Notes under the pieces: model-generated
The model's database searches: none
Told to the model about the DNA's origin: nothing
What the model saw: the letters and a program-made list of their open reading frames with translations, nothing else
Program-made: the position numbers and the translations under genes
Shown: positions 8,439 to 16,134 of the stretch, in pieces
Numbering within the stretch: the stretch's first letter is position 1
Layout of the letters: every line of letters starts with the position of its first letter
From: Henriciella sp.
Lineage (GTDB): Bacteria > Pseudomonadota > Alphaproteobacteria > Caulobacterales > Hyphomonadaceae
Assembly: GCA_029238175.1 (NCBI GenBank)
Contig: JAQWGO010000180.1
Span: forward strand, 1-59,589
Direction of reading: 5' to 3'
DNA length: 59,589 nt

Positions 8439-9674
8439 TTATTGATCGCTGAGTACCTGAGATTTTATGCGATTATAAATTTTAGCCATTGCGTTCTCTG
8501 TCCCGCCATCAGGCGTGCGGTTCATCAAAACGATGATGGCATCCCCCCGGTCTGTGTCAAAGTATAGGCTTGTGAACACGCCTCGATTCGAACCTGTATG
8601 CCCTGTCATGCCGTTTCGGTCGCGCCAGAAAAATCGCTGGCGGGTCGATACGGATGCCGGGAGTTGAAGGGCCAGCATCTCTTCGAATGATTCCGGGCTT
8701 AGTAACGCGCCATTTTCGAATTTGCCATCATTCAGGATGGTGCGCGTGAGTGTTGCGAGGTCGCGTACAGAAGAATTTAGGCCACCATCGGGATAGTTCT
8801 GATTGATATATTGGGGATAGGATTCGAAGCGCTTTTTGCTAATGGGTGGATTGAAAACTTTACTGATCAAATAGTTCTTCCGCGGCTGAATGCTCGTGGC
8901 GCACAGGCCTGTGTAAGGAGCGCATTGGCGCACGTCATAACGAGTCGCAAGACTGCCGGTGGGGTAATCGCTGACGCGCCAAGATGAGTTTGCCATTCCG
9001 AGTGGTTTGAAGATGCCTTCACTTGAGAGCTGGTTCAGGTTTGCCGCACCAACAGTTTCGGCCACCGTGCCCGCAACCCCTGCGCCCAAATTGCTGTATT
9101 CTCGAACCGAGCCGGGTTCAAAGGATAGATAGTGCGTGCCATCTTGGTAAAGTTTGCCGTCTTTAGCCAAGAGGTTTCGAACATAGTCTTGGAGTAAGAT
9201 ATCAGTTTCAGTCTGCGCGTAGTAGTCTGGGCTGATGAAGTCAGCGATGCTTGATGTATGCGTTGCAAGATTGCGGATTGAAACAGTTTCACCATCAATA
9301 TTCGGGTTATCAATTTCAAATGGAAGATATGTGTTGATATTCGTATCCAGATCCAACAAGCTCTGGTCTTTCAACTGTAGGATCGTGATACCCAGAATGG
9401 GTTTGCTGATTGATGCGGTATTCATCGGCGTATCCGCCGTCATAGCGCGGCCGGATGCAATGTCTGCGAAGCCATAGCCCGCAAGCTGAATAATTTCGTG
9501 ATCTTTAATGACGGCAATTGCCAAGCCTGGAATGGCATTTTCCTCCATTATGGCGTCTATGAACATGTCGAATGTTTCAGCTTCATTGGATGTTATTTTT
9601 TGACGAGGTGCAGCAAGCCAAACTGCCAGAAGTAGGCTCAGCAGTATTGATGCGATCAAAGTGATTTTTTTCAT
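8439..9674 (-). CDS. Serine hydrolase, beta-lactamase/D-Ala-D-Ala peptidase fold
   Basis: A 411-residue exported enzyme of the class C beta-lactamase-like family (PF00144). An N-terminal hydrophobic segment (residues 4-22) serves as signal peptide or anchor. The catalytic SxxK is Ser88-Ile-Ser-Lys91, Tyr193-Ser-Asn195 is the YxN motif, and GHTGSNRG near residue 355 stands for the third motif. Members include esterases, D-amino peptidases and beta-lactamases, so the substrate is undecided; the family alone does not imply antibiotic resistance. The start ATG overlaps the MarR-family gene stop by 4 bp (ATGA), so the two are co-translated and probably controlled by that regulator. Confidence 0.85.
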   Translation of the reverse strand: MKKITLIASILLSLLLAVWLAAPRQKITSNEAETFDMFIDAIMEENAIPGLAIAVIKDHEIIQLAGYGFADIASGRAMTADTPMNTASISKPILGITILQLKDQSLLDLDTNINTYLPFEIDNPNIDGETVSIRNLATHTSSIADFISPDYYAQTETDILLQDYVRNLLAKDGKLYQDGTHYLSFEPGSVREYSNLGAGVAGTVAETVGAANLNQLSSEGIFKPLGMANSSWRVSDYPTGSLATRYDVRQCAPYTGLCATSIQPRKNYLISKVFNPPISKKRFESYPQYINQNYPDGGLNSSVRDLATLTRTILNDGKFENGALLSPESFEEMLALQLPASVSTRQRFFWRDRNGMTGHTGSNRGVFTSLYFDTDRGDAIIVLMNRTPDGGTENAMAKIYNRIKSQVLSDQ

Positions 9675-10180
9675 TGATGTGGCCGATGCAGACTGAATAA
9701 TTTTTTGAAGCGGTCTTCCATTGTATGCGCGGCTAAGGCGGCGATGCTGGTATCAAGCATTTTGCCAAGGTCAGCGCCGATATCTTCATCTAGGCTTTTG
9801 AAAACATCAGCTGCTTGAAGGTTATACTCATCAAGACGTTGTGCCTGGACTTTGCCGACCTCTGTCAGATGATACTCAGAGCGCCGCTTATCGGTTTTGT
9901 CAGGGCGCTTTTGCACAATGCCGAGTTTATCCAGTGTTTTTAAGTGCTGGGCGACGGTTTGGTGTGGGTGCTCTAAAGCGCGCGCAATTTCGGTTACCGA
10001 TGCAGGTTTGCGTTTACTCAGAAACAACAAGGTCGAAGAGCAAATAACCGGAAAAATCATTCCCTTCTGTGTGTACACAGTGCTGACTTGATCGAGGATC
10101 AGGTATGCGAGGTCTAACAATTTTTTGGCCGTATAAGCCTTCTTGATTGTATCACTATCGTAAAATTGGGGCTGTTCCAT
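9671..10180 (-). CDS. MarR-type winged-helix transcriptional regulator
   Basis: The HTH core reads ASVTEIARALEHPHQTVAQHLKTLDKLGIV, followed by a wing with KRRSEYHLTEVG, typical of MarR-type winged helices. Helices on both sides would form the dimer interface. Two starts are possible: ATG 10219 (weak AGG before it) and ATG 10180, giving 169 residues. I prefer 10180 because a near-perfect 26-bp palindrome at 10200-10225 would otherwise be coding, and the extra 13 residues use rare-looking codons (ATA, TTA). It is upstream of and overlaps the serine hydrolase gene. The ligand sensed is unknown. Confidence 0.8.
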   Translation of the reverse strand: MEQPQFYDSDTIKKAYTAKKLLDLAYLILDQVSTVYTQKGMIFPVICSSTLLFLSKRKPASVTEIARALEHPHQTVAQHLKTLDKLGIVQKRPDKTDKRRSEYHLTEVGKVQAQRLDEYNLQAADVFKSLDEDIGADLGKMLDTSIAALAAHTMEDRFKKLFSLHRPHQ

Positions 10181-10199
10181 AACGATACGGATATCATTT

Positions 10200-10225
10200 G
10201 GTAATATATTGCGCAACATATTACC
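10200..10225. promoter_or_regulatory. 26-bp palindromic operator candidate of the MarR-type regulator
   Basis: GGTAATAT (10200-10207) and ATATTACC (10218-10225) are perfect inverted arms around an 8-bp palindrome TTGCGCAA (10209-10216); 24 of 26 positions are symmetric. It lies 20 bp upstream of the preferred start of the regulator and about 63 bp upstream of the -35 of the divergent DUF2807 gene. Confidence 0.7.
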
Positions 10226-10287
10226 TAAATATTTCTGCGATCAGCGCATCGCTGTTTTGTAGGCTGTACGGAACGAACAGAAGAAAC

Positions 10288-10316
10288 TTGACTTATTGTT
10301 TTTCGATATGTAATGT
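10288..10316 (+). promoter_or_regulatory. Sigma-70-like promoter of the DUF2807 gene
   Basis: TTGACT (10288-10293) and TAATGT (10311-10316) are separated by 17 bp, about 50 bp before the ATG at 10368. Consensus match is 5 of 6 at -35. Confidence 0.6.
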
Positions 10317-10367
10317 TTGGGGCGTTCAGGATCTAAAGTTTAAAATGTATGCTTGAAGGAGCACGCA

Positions 10368-11234
10368 ATGGTCCGTCCTATCGCCGCTTCCGCGGTTCTA
10401 TTATGCGCCCTGACACTACCTGCTATGGCTGAAACTAAAGACTATTCGGTCTCGGCTTTTGACGGGCTGGATGTCCGCACCGGCATTACCGTCAATTTTG
10501 AAGAAGGCCCAGCACAATCGATTAGCGTCGAACAAGCTGACGGCGACTTCAGCGATATCGAAATCAGCGTCGAAGATGGCGACCTCTTCATTGTTCGTGT
10601 GTCTGGCCGCGACGGTCGTGGATGGTACAAAAACGTCAAGACGCGTAAGGTGAATGGCGAGCTTGTTGTTAAAGTTGGTGGCAAACGGAAGCCAACTTAC
10701 GTTGTCACTGTGACGGCGCCCAATTTGACAAGCGCGCGAGTGTCCAATTCTTCCGTCGTGAGTATCACAAATCTTGAGGCAGACGAGTTTGTCGCCAAGG
10801 CCTCATCGAGTGGTGATATGATGATTTCAGGTGCTGCTGACACGCTATCTGCGCAAGTTTCCTCAAGTGGTGATATCAATGCCCGAGACCTCGTCGCATC
10901 GAGTCTCTCGTTGGCTGCATCAAGTAGCGGCGACCTAGCCGCGACTGCTTCCGGCGGTGAGGTTGAAGTGGAGGTCTCGTCAAGCGGCGACATCTATCTA
11001 ACCGGAATATGCAGCAGGATTGATATCAGTGCATCCTCAAGCGGTGACATCAAGGCGCGTGATCTTGCTTGCAAGATTGCTGATGTGCGGGCCAGTTCAA
11101 GTGCGAATGTAAGCGTATATGCGAGCGATAACTTGGATGCGTCTGCCAGCTCAAGTGGCGATATAAATGTCTATGGCAATCCGGTTGCCAAGACGATCAA
11201 GACATCCAGCAGCGGCGACATAGACCTCCGCTAA
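10368..11234 (+). CDS. Secreted DUF2807 (head GIN domain) repeat protein
   Basis: A 288-residue exported protein with a signal peptide cleaved near PAMAE (residue ~22). It opens with the DUF2807 pattern (KDYSVSAFDGLDVRTGITVNF) and then has eight near-repeats, each 15-24 residues long, centred on SSSGD: seven SSSGD and one SSSAN. The fold should be a right- or left-handed beta solenoid with Ser-rich turns. Start at ATG 10368 follows AAGGAG. Its paralogue follows after 34 bp, probably in one transcript from the promoter at 10288. DUF2807 proteins are periplasmic or surface associated with no settled function; envelope-stress roles have been proposed for relatives. Confidence 0.8.
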   Translation: MVRPIAASAVLLCALTLPAMAETKDYSVSAFDGLDVRTGITVNFEEGPAQSISVEQADGDFSDIEISVEDGDLFIVRVSGRDGRGWYKNVKTRKVNGELVVKVGGKRKPTYVVTVTAPNLTSARVSNSSVVSITNLEADEFVAKASSSGDMMISGAADTLSAQVSSSGDINARDLVASSLSLAASSSGDLAATASGGEVEVEVSSSGDIYLTGICSRIDISASSSGDIKARDLACKIADVRASSSANVSVYASDNLDASASSSGDINVYGNPVAKTIKTSSSGDIDLR

Positions 11235-11268
11235 TCTGATTCTGAATCCATAATTTAAGGAGATCACT

Positions 11269-11964
11269 ATGATCCGATCAATTCTTTGCGCCGCAACGGT
11301 AGCAACTTTCCTATCCGCCACTGCCCATGCCGAAACCCGTACCTACGATGTTGGTAATTTCACCGGGATCGACGTTTCGGCTGGCCTTGATGTCACCTTT
11401 ACGGCGGGCGGTGCACAGTCGATATCAGTTGAGAATACAAAAGGCGATTTCAGCGATATTCTTGTCGAGGTTAAAGGCGACACGTTGATGCTGAAGCGTA
11501 AGAAAAAGAATTGGGGCTGGGGCAAGAAGCGCCTGCGTTATGCCATCACGGTTTCCGCGCCTGTTCTTAGCAGCATCGATGCGTCTTCGGGATCTGACAT
11601 AACCGGAAGTGGCCTTTCGGGCATAGAAGTATCGATCGACACATCATCTGGCGCTGACGCAACCATAAGCGATATTGATGCCGTTACGGTTTACCTTGAT
11701 AGCTCTAGCGGGTCTGACTTGGATGCTAGCGGGAAGTGTACGACAGTTGTTGCGGAATCGTCTTCAGGTTCAGATATTGACGCTGGTGACTTGATCTGCC
11801 GCGATGGGCGCGCCGAAGCGTCTAGTTGTTCTGATATAACGATCCACACAACCGACAGTGTATCCGCCGATGTGTCCAGCGGAGCGGACGTGAATGTTCG
11901 CGGCGGGCCAACCGATGTTGACACTGACAAGTCGTCTGGCGGGTCAGTGAATATTCGTCGCTAA
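11269..11964 (+). CDS. Secreted DUF2807-like repeat protein (paralogue)
   Basis: This 231-residue protein matches the preceding one through the N-terminal domain (ETRTYDVGNFTGIDVSAGLDV compared with ETKDYSVSAFDGLDV). Its repeats carry SSGSD or SSGAD instead of SSSGD: I count seven units. A signal peptide ends near AHAE (residue 22). A basic patch RKKKNWGWGKKR near residues 77-88 lies at the same place as GRGWYKNVKTRK in the first copy. The start follows AAGGAG. Tandem duplication and divergence is the simplest origin. The last 4 bp overlap the convergent LysR gene. Likely beta solenoid, periplasmic or surface exposed. Confidence 0.8.
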   Translation: MIRSILCAATVATFLSATAHAETRTYDVGNFTGIDVSAGLDVTFTAGGAQSISVENTKGDFSDILVEVKGDTLMLKRKKKNWGWGKKRLRYAITVSAPVLSSIDASSGSDITGSGLSGIEVSIDTSSGADATISDIDAVTVYLDSSSGSDLDASGKCTTVVAESSSGSDIDAGDLICRDGRAEASSCSDITIHTTDSVSADVSSGADVNVRGGPTDVDTDKSSGGSVNIRR

Positions 11965-12854
11965 TCAGCGATTTTGTCTGGCGCTTCGCCCATAAATACC
12001 GGGCGGAGCGCGCGTAGGTGATCAGAAACGAACCGTGTGAAGGCCGATATGCGCGGAACGTGCTTCAGATCGGCGTGAGTTAAGACCCAGACATCCACAT
12101 AGGGCATCAATGGAACGTTTGGTAACCCGGTGAGTTCGGGATCAGTATCACCTAAAAAACAAGGCATTACAGTCGCGCCAAGGCCGCTGCGGACTAAGCC
12201 ATGTGCAGCCGTCATGTCATTCAAGACGATCGTTTGCACCTGATTGGGCCAAGCCTCTGTAACCTCTTTAGGTATACCATCGCGATGTGAAAATTGGATC
12301 CAATCGATCGGGGTAGAACCATCTGATGCCAAAGATTTATGCTTGGTTTTTGCAATGTAGGCGCAGCATTTCTGCCCGGAAACCTTCGTACCAATCAAGG
12401 ATTGGTGAGGCGTGTTTGAAACATTAATTGCTACATCTGCAGTACGATCGGTTAAACTGACAGAGGCTGTAGATGCGATAAGCTGAAGATCAATTCCGGG
12501 AAACTGAATTTGGAATTCGGACAGTATCGGTCCCAGTATTTGTCGAACAATCAGCTCTGGCGCGGTGAACGTCAGCGGGCCTTTCAGCGCCATGTCGAGT
12601 GCGCCAATCTTGCTGTTGAGTTTGATGGTTTCCCGTTCGATTTTTTCGGCAGCTTTAGCAACTTCAAGGCCGGCCTCTGTGGCGCGGTACCCCGATGGGA
12701 GGCGATCGAACAATCGTGCCCCGCATGCTTGCTCGGCTGCGCTGATGCGGCGGGAAACGGTGGCATGATTAACGCCCAGACTGCGAGCGGCACTTGTTAT
12801 GCCGCCTTGCCGCACGGTCTCAAGCACGAATTTCAGATCACTCCACTCGATCAT
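11961..12854 (-). CDS. LysR-family transcriptional regulator
   Basis: The 297-residue protein starts with the LysR winged helix (ITSAARSLGVNHATVSRRISAAE, residues 18-40) followed by the long linker helix and the two-lobed periplasmic-binding-like sensor domain. The substitution to NHATVSRRI in place of the common SQPAVS is typical of the ArgP/GcvA-like subset. It is divergent from the DUF1330 gene with 89 bp between starts and a palindrome TATGATcccATCATA in the gap, so it probably controls that gene and itself. The inducer is unknown. Confidence 0.88.
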   Translation of the reverse strand: MIEWSDLKFVLETVRQGGITSAARSLGVNHATVSRRISAAEQACGARLFDRLPSGYRATEAGLEVAKAAEKIERETIKLNSKIGALDMALKGPLTFTAPELIVRQILGPILSEFQIQFPGIDLQLIASTASVSLTDRTADVAINVSNTPHQSLIGTKVSGQKCCAYIAKTKHKSLASDGSTPIDWIQFSHRDGIPKEVTEAWPNQVQTIVLNDMTAAHGLVRSGLGATVMPCFLGDTDPELTGLPNVPLMPYVDVWVLTHADLKHVPRISAFTRFVSDHLRALRPVFMGEAPDKIAD

Positions 12855-12897
12855 TTATGCACATCCTATGTGAGGCATTCGCGGATTTAAGAACACG

Positions 12898-12912
12898 TAT
12901 GATCCCATCATA
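12898..12912. promoter_or_regulatory. Candidate LysR-type operator
   Basis: TATGAT (12898-12903) and ATCATA (12907-12912) are perfect inverted arms around CCC. The site contains T-N11-A pairs (12898/12910 and 12900/12912), as in LysR boxes, and lies 31 bp upstream of the DUF1330 ATG. Confidence 0.45.
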
Positions 12913-12943
12913 TGGCAAATTCAAATCCAAAGGAGAGCCTAAA

Positions 12944-13225
12944 ATGAGCAGTCACGTCATTATCACACTGAATGTCACAGACCCAACGATGTTTGATGCC
13001 TATCGTCAAAAAGCTGGCGAGGCGCTTGCCAAGCATGGCGGCGCGGTTGCGCAGGCATCTAAGGACGCCGTTCAAAAAATCGGAGCAGGCAAGCTGGCGC
13101 AGATGATTGTTGTTGTGGCTTTTCCGTCCAAGGATGCCGCAATGGGTTGGTTGGAAGACCCTGAGCTTCAAGACGTACACAAGCTTCGCAACGAGTCTTG
13201 TGAGCAGACGCTTATCGTACTCTAG
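12944..13225 (+). CDS. DUF1330-like small protein (dimeric alpha+beta barrel fold)
   Basis: A 93-residue cytoplasmic protein starting at ATG 12944 after AAAGGAGAG. HVIITLNVTDPTMFDAYRQKAGEALAKHGG and the later VVVAFPSKDAAMGWLEDPELQ are the two conserved blocks of DUF1330, a ferredoxin-like dimeric alpha+beta barrel. Some relatives bind small hydrophobic metabolites or act with oxidoreductases; no catalytic residues can be assigned here. Its divergence from the LysR gene suggests direct control by that regulator. The last 4 bp overlap the convergent PPK2 gene. Confidence 0.78.
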   Translation: MSSHVIITLNVTDPTMFDAYRQKAGEALAKHGGAVAQASKDAVQKIGAGKLAQMIVVVAFPSKDAAMGWLEDPELQDVHKLRNESCEQTLIVL

Positions 13226-14049
13226 CTGAAGTCAAAATCTTCTAACTTATTGCCCGGGTTAGGCCAGCTGAGGTTCATATCCTCGAGCGTGCCGCGAACG
13301 ACCCGGGCGATCATTGCATTACGGCGCGTGCGGCTGTCAGCTGGAACAATATGCCATGGCGCGTGCTCGGTTGAGCAACGTTGTACCATAGTTTCGTAGG
13401 CTTCCATAAACTCTGGCCATAATTGACGGTCTTCAAGATCACTGGGGTTAAATTTCCAGAGCTTGTGCTCTTCCGTGATGCGCTCTGTCAGGCGTGCACC
13501 TTGCTCTTCGTAGCCAACATTCAGCATGAATTTGAGAATTGTAACGCCGTTCTCGGTCAGGTGTTTTTCGAAATTATTGATTTGCTCATAGCGTTCCTCA
13601 ATCGCCTCAGGCGATGCGAAATTACGAACTTTCACAACAAGAACATCTTCATAGTGAGAGCGGTCGAAAATACCGATCCGTCCTTTGCGCGGGACAGCTT
13701 CGTGAATACGCCACAGATAATCATGAGCCAGCTCTGTCTTGCTGGGCGCTTTGAAAGCTTCAACTTGCAAACCAAGTGGGCTGGTTAGAGCAAAAACATT
13801 CCGGATGACGCCGCTTTTGCCTGATGTGTCCATCCCCTGAAGGACGACGAGCAGTGCACGATCGCCATTGGCGTAGAGTTTGTCCTGGAGTTCATCAATG
13901 ACCGCTGCATCTTTACGGAGCTGTACGCGTGCCTCTTTTTTATCTGGAAAGAGGCTGCGGTCACCAGTGTTGTGCTTTGAGAGATCGAAGGGCTTGCCTG
14001 GTTCTGCGAGCATAGATTGGCGGACAGCATCGATAGTGGGATGAGACAT
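13222..14049 (-). CDS. ppk2: Polyphosphate kinase 2 family protein
   Basis: This 275-residue cytoplasmic enzyme transfers phosphate between polyphosphate and nucleoside mono- or diphosphates. The P-loop is GMDTSGKSG near residues 72-80, and FDRSHYEDVLVVKVRNF near 127-143 is the Walker B/lid region typical of PPK2. The length matches one-domain enzymes; whether it uses AMP/GMP (class II) or ADP/GDP (class I) cannot be settled by eye, but FDRSHYEDVLV is common in the class III/I proteins. It faces the DUF1330 gene and is upstream of no obvious operon partner. Confidence 0.9.
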   Translation of the reverse strand: MSHPTIDAVRQSMLAEPGKPFDLSKHNTGDRSLFPDKKEARVQLRKDAAVIDELQDKLYANGDRALLVVLQGMDTSGKSGVIRNVFALTSPLGLQVEAFKAPSKTELAHDYLWRIHEAVPRKGRIGIFDRSHYEDVLVVKVRNFASPEAIEERYEQINNFEKHLTENGVTILKFMLNVGYEEQGARLTERITEEHKLWKFNPSDLEDRQLWPEFMEAYETMVQRCSTEHAPWHIVPADSRTRRNAMIARVVRGTLEDMNLSWPNPGNKLEDFDFS

Positions 14050-14074
14050 TAGGCAGACCTCTGAAGTTCAAAAC

Positions 14075-14105
14075 AAAAAAGCCGCGCCATGACAGCGCGG
14101 CTTTT
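14075..14105 (-). terminator. Rho-independent terminator of rpsD
   Basis: On the minus strand the GC stem GCCGCGC/GCGCGGC (14101-14095 with 14087-14081) is flanked by A and T runs and ends in six T. It lies 24 bp after the rpsD stop and could also act weakly in the opposite sense. Confidence 0.9.
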
Positions 14106-14129
14106 GAATATGTGCAAGCAGATGACTGC

Positions 14130-14747
14130 TTATGAAGAGTAATATTCGACCACTTGCGCTGGTTCCATCTGTACCGGGTAAGGTACGTCAGACAGAGACG
14201 GCATGCGAATGTAAGTCGAGGTCATCGCTTTAGGATCTACTTCCAGATACTCAGGAAGGTCACGCTCTGGTGAACCAAGAGCTTCTAGAACGAGCGCCAT
14301 GTTGCGTGACTTCTCACGGATTTGGACAACGTCGCCCGGCTTCAGGCAGTAAGAACCAATGTTGGTCTTAACGCCGTTTACAAGCACGTGACCGTGATTG
14401 ACGAACTGGCGTGCTGCGAAAACAGTTGGAACGAACTTTGAACGGTAAACAAATGCATCGAGACGAGACTCGAGCAGGCCGATCAGGTTCTCTGCAGTGT
14501 TACCTTTACGACGGTTAGCTTCGTCGAAAGTTCTGCGGAACTGCTTCTCGGTGATGTCACCATAATAGAATTTCAGTTTTTGCTTGGCCATAAGCTGCAT
14601 ACCAAAGTCAGAGACTTTGCGGCGGTTATTGGCACCGTGCTGGCCTGGACGGCTAGGACGTTTATTGACAGGTGATTTTGGGCGACCCCAGATATTCTCA
14701 CCAACGCGGCGATCAATCTTATACTTCGCCGAGTGACGACGTGACAT
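14130..14747 (-). CDS. rpsD: 30S ribosomal protein S4
   Basis: The 205-residue protein starts [22 protein letters not shown], the alphaproteobacterial S4 N-terminus, and contains the S4 RNA-binding domain near residues 96-160 ([33 protein letters not shown]). S4 is a primary binder of 16S rRNA and nucleates the 30S body. ATG 14747 is chosen over 14759 by homology. The gene is monocistronic, with its own promoter and terminator, and not in the alpha operon as in Escherichia coli. Confidence 0.97.
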   Translation of the reverse strand: MSRRHSAKYKIDRRVGENIWGRPKSPVNKRPSRPGQHGANNRRKVSDFGMQLMAKQKLKFYYGDITEKQFRRTFDEANRRKGNTAENLIGLLESRLDAFVYRSKFVPTVFAARQFVNHGHVLVNGVKTNIGSYCLKPGDVVQIREKSRNMALVLEALGSPERDLPEYLEVDPKAMTSTYIRMPSLSDVPYPVQMEPAQVVEYYSS

Positions 14748-14837
14748 GGCATATTCCATTCATTTGACGTGGACTGGTGGGCGTAAGCACCCACGATGAA
14801 AACGGCAGTTCCACACCGACCCGTAGTTAAGCGGCGT

Positions 14838-14866
14838 CTAAAACAGGAATAGCGTGGTTGAGTCAA
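14838..14866 (-). promoter_or_regulatory. Probable promoter of rpsD
   Basis: On the minus strand TTGACT (14866-14861) and TTTTAG (14843-14838) are 17 bp apart. The transcript would have a leader of about 85 nt containing a GTGGGTGC/GCCCAC hairpin at about 14777-14794. Confidence 0.5.
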
Positions 14867-14969
14867 CCCAGATCGTCAGTCACGACCGGGTCATTTGACC
14901 CTATGGCATGGCTTGACGATTAGCTGTTCGTCCCGCCCCATAAGAAAAAAGACATATCAGGAGGACAAA

Positions 14970-15857
14970 ATGGTCGATCTAACAGGCAAAGTCGCGGTGA
15001 TTACGGGGGCTGCGAGCGGGATTGGCCTCGCGGGTGTTGAGATCTTTGTCGAAGCTGGCGCGCAAGTGGTTGCGGCTGATTTGCAGGATGAAAAGGGCGA
15101 GGCTTTGGTGGCGCGATTTGGCGCTGATAAACTGGCCTATTGCCATTGTGATGTGACCAATCCATCTGATCTTGAAGCGCTGATGCAGTCAGCTGTCGAT
15201 ACGTTTGGCGGTCTTGATATTCTTTGGAACAATGCCGGTAGCGGCGGCACACCCGGCGGTGTCGAGGAGCTGGATATTGCGGGCTATGATTTCACGATGG
15301 ATCTCTTGTTAAAGTCAGTCTTTGTTGGAACGCATTTTGCGGTGCCGCATATGAAGGCCCGCGGCGGCGGTAGTATTGTGAATACGTCTTCGATTTCAGC
15401 TGTTTGCGCTGGATATGCGCCGATTGCCTATTCGGTGGCAAAGAAAGGTGTCGCGCACTATTCGAAACTGGCGGCGGCTGAACTGGCGAAGTATCAAATA
15501 CGGGTGAATTCGATACTTCCGGGCTTTATCGCGACCTCAATCTTTGGGGCATCGCTTGGATTTGACCGTACGCAAGCAGATCAGATGGCCGAGATGGTGG
15601 CGCAGAATGGCGGTGCAATGCAGCCGATTGGCCGGGTTGGCGCAGGCGCGGATATTGCGAATATGGCGGCGTATCTTTCGTCTGATACAGCAGGATTTGT
15701 AACGGGCGGAGAGTTTCTAGTCGATGGTGGCATGACCGTTGGGCCGCGCCATTCATGGGATGAAAGTGATGCTGGCCCGTTGCTTGATGCGCTAGGGATT
15801 ACGCCTGAGCAAGCCGAGCAGATGGCGGAAATGGTGAAGGCGCAGCAGCAGGGCTAA
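14970..15857 (+). CDS. SDR-family NAD(P)-dependent oxidoreductase
   Basis: A 295-residue classical short-chain dehydrogenase. ITGAASGIG (residues 11-19) binds the cofactor, NNAG (87-90) is the beta-4 motif, and Tyr154-xxx-Lys158 (YSVAK) with a Ser at 139-143 makes the catalytic site. An Asp after the second strand (VAADLQD) favours NAD+. The C-terminal tail of about 40 residues after GGMTVG (LGITPEQAEQMAEMVKAQQQG) is longer than the usual 250-residue enzyme. ATG 14970 follows AGGAGG. The substrate, probably a hydroxy-acyl or alcohol group, is unknown. Confidence 0.88.
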   Translation: MVDLTGKVAVITGAASGIGLAGVEIFVEAGAQVVAADLQDEKGEALVARFGADKLAYCHCDVTNPSDLEALMQSAVDTFGGLDILWNNAGSGGTPGGVEELDIAGYDFTMDLLLKSVFVGTHFAVPHMKARGGGSIVNTSSISAVCAGYAPIAYSVAKKGVAHYSKLAAAELAKYQIRVNSILPGFIATSIFGASLGFDRTQADQMAEMVAQNGGAMQPIGRVGAGADIANMAAYLSSDTAGFVTGGEFLVDGGMTVGPRHSWDESDAGPLLDALGITPEQAEQMAEMVKAQQQG

Positions 15858-15861
15858 AGCC

Positions 15862-16134
15862 TTAGTCGGATAGACCGGGAATAGCCTCAACCTCTGTTAG
15901 GAGGTCGGTCAGTGAATCCGCCTTGGCGACTTCTGTATCCTTATCATCATAAAGGACGAAGCCTGAATTTGACTTGCGTAACGGAAAGCGGCGCCAGTGC
16001 GCCTTTGTGCGATACAGTACGATCTCTTCAGGTTCTTCGCCGGTGGCTGACCAGCCGGTCCAAACGTGGTCGGCGGGGACAGAGCGCCAAAGGCGGTCTA
16101 TGGCTTCGAGATCGGCGGCGGAGAATTGATTCAT
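15862..16134 (-). CDS. Small hypothetical protein, start codon overlapping the DMT gene
   Basis: An unrecognised soluble protein of 90 residues beginning MNQFSAADLEAIDRLW and ending EAIPGLSD. It contains a tryptophan-rich middle (WTGWSATGEEPEEIVLYRTKAHWRRFP) and is acidic overall. The start at 16134 is chosen because upstream sequence is the N-terminus of the divergent transporter; the two ATGs share two bases in CATG. No strong Shine-Dalgarno precedes it, so the real start could be internal. It is convergent with the SDR gene by 5 bp. Reading frame and composition support a real gene, but no function is offered. Confidence 0.55.
   Translation of the reverse strand: MNQFSAADLEAIDRLWRSVPADHVWTGWSATGEEPEEIVLYRTKAHWRRFPLRKSNSGFVLYDDKDTEVAKADSLTDLLTEVEAIPGLSD

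Noticed and set aside
10442-10993. Minus-strand frames opposite the DUF2807 genes
   Set aside because: Low-complexity reverse complement of the Ser/Gly/Asp repeats.
10368-11964. CRISPR or satellite array from periodic repeats
   Set aside because: The periodicity is at protein level (15-24 residues) with diverged DNA; there are no identical repeats or spacers.
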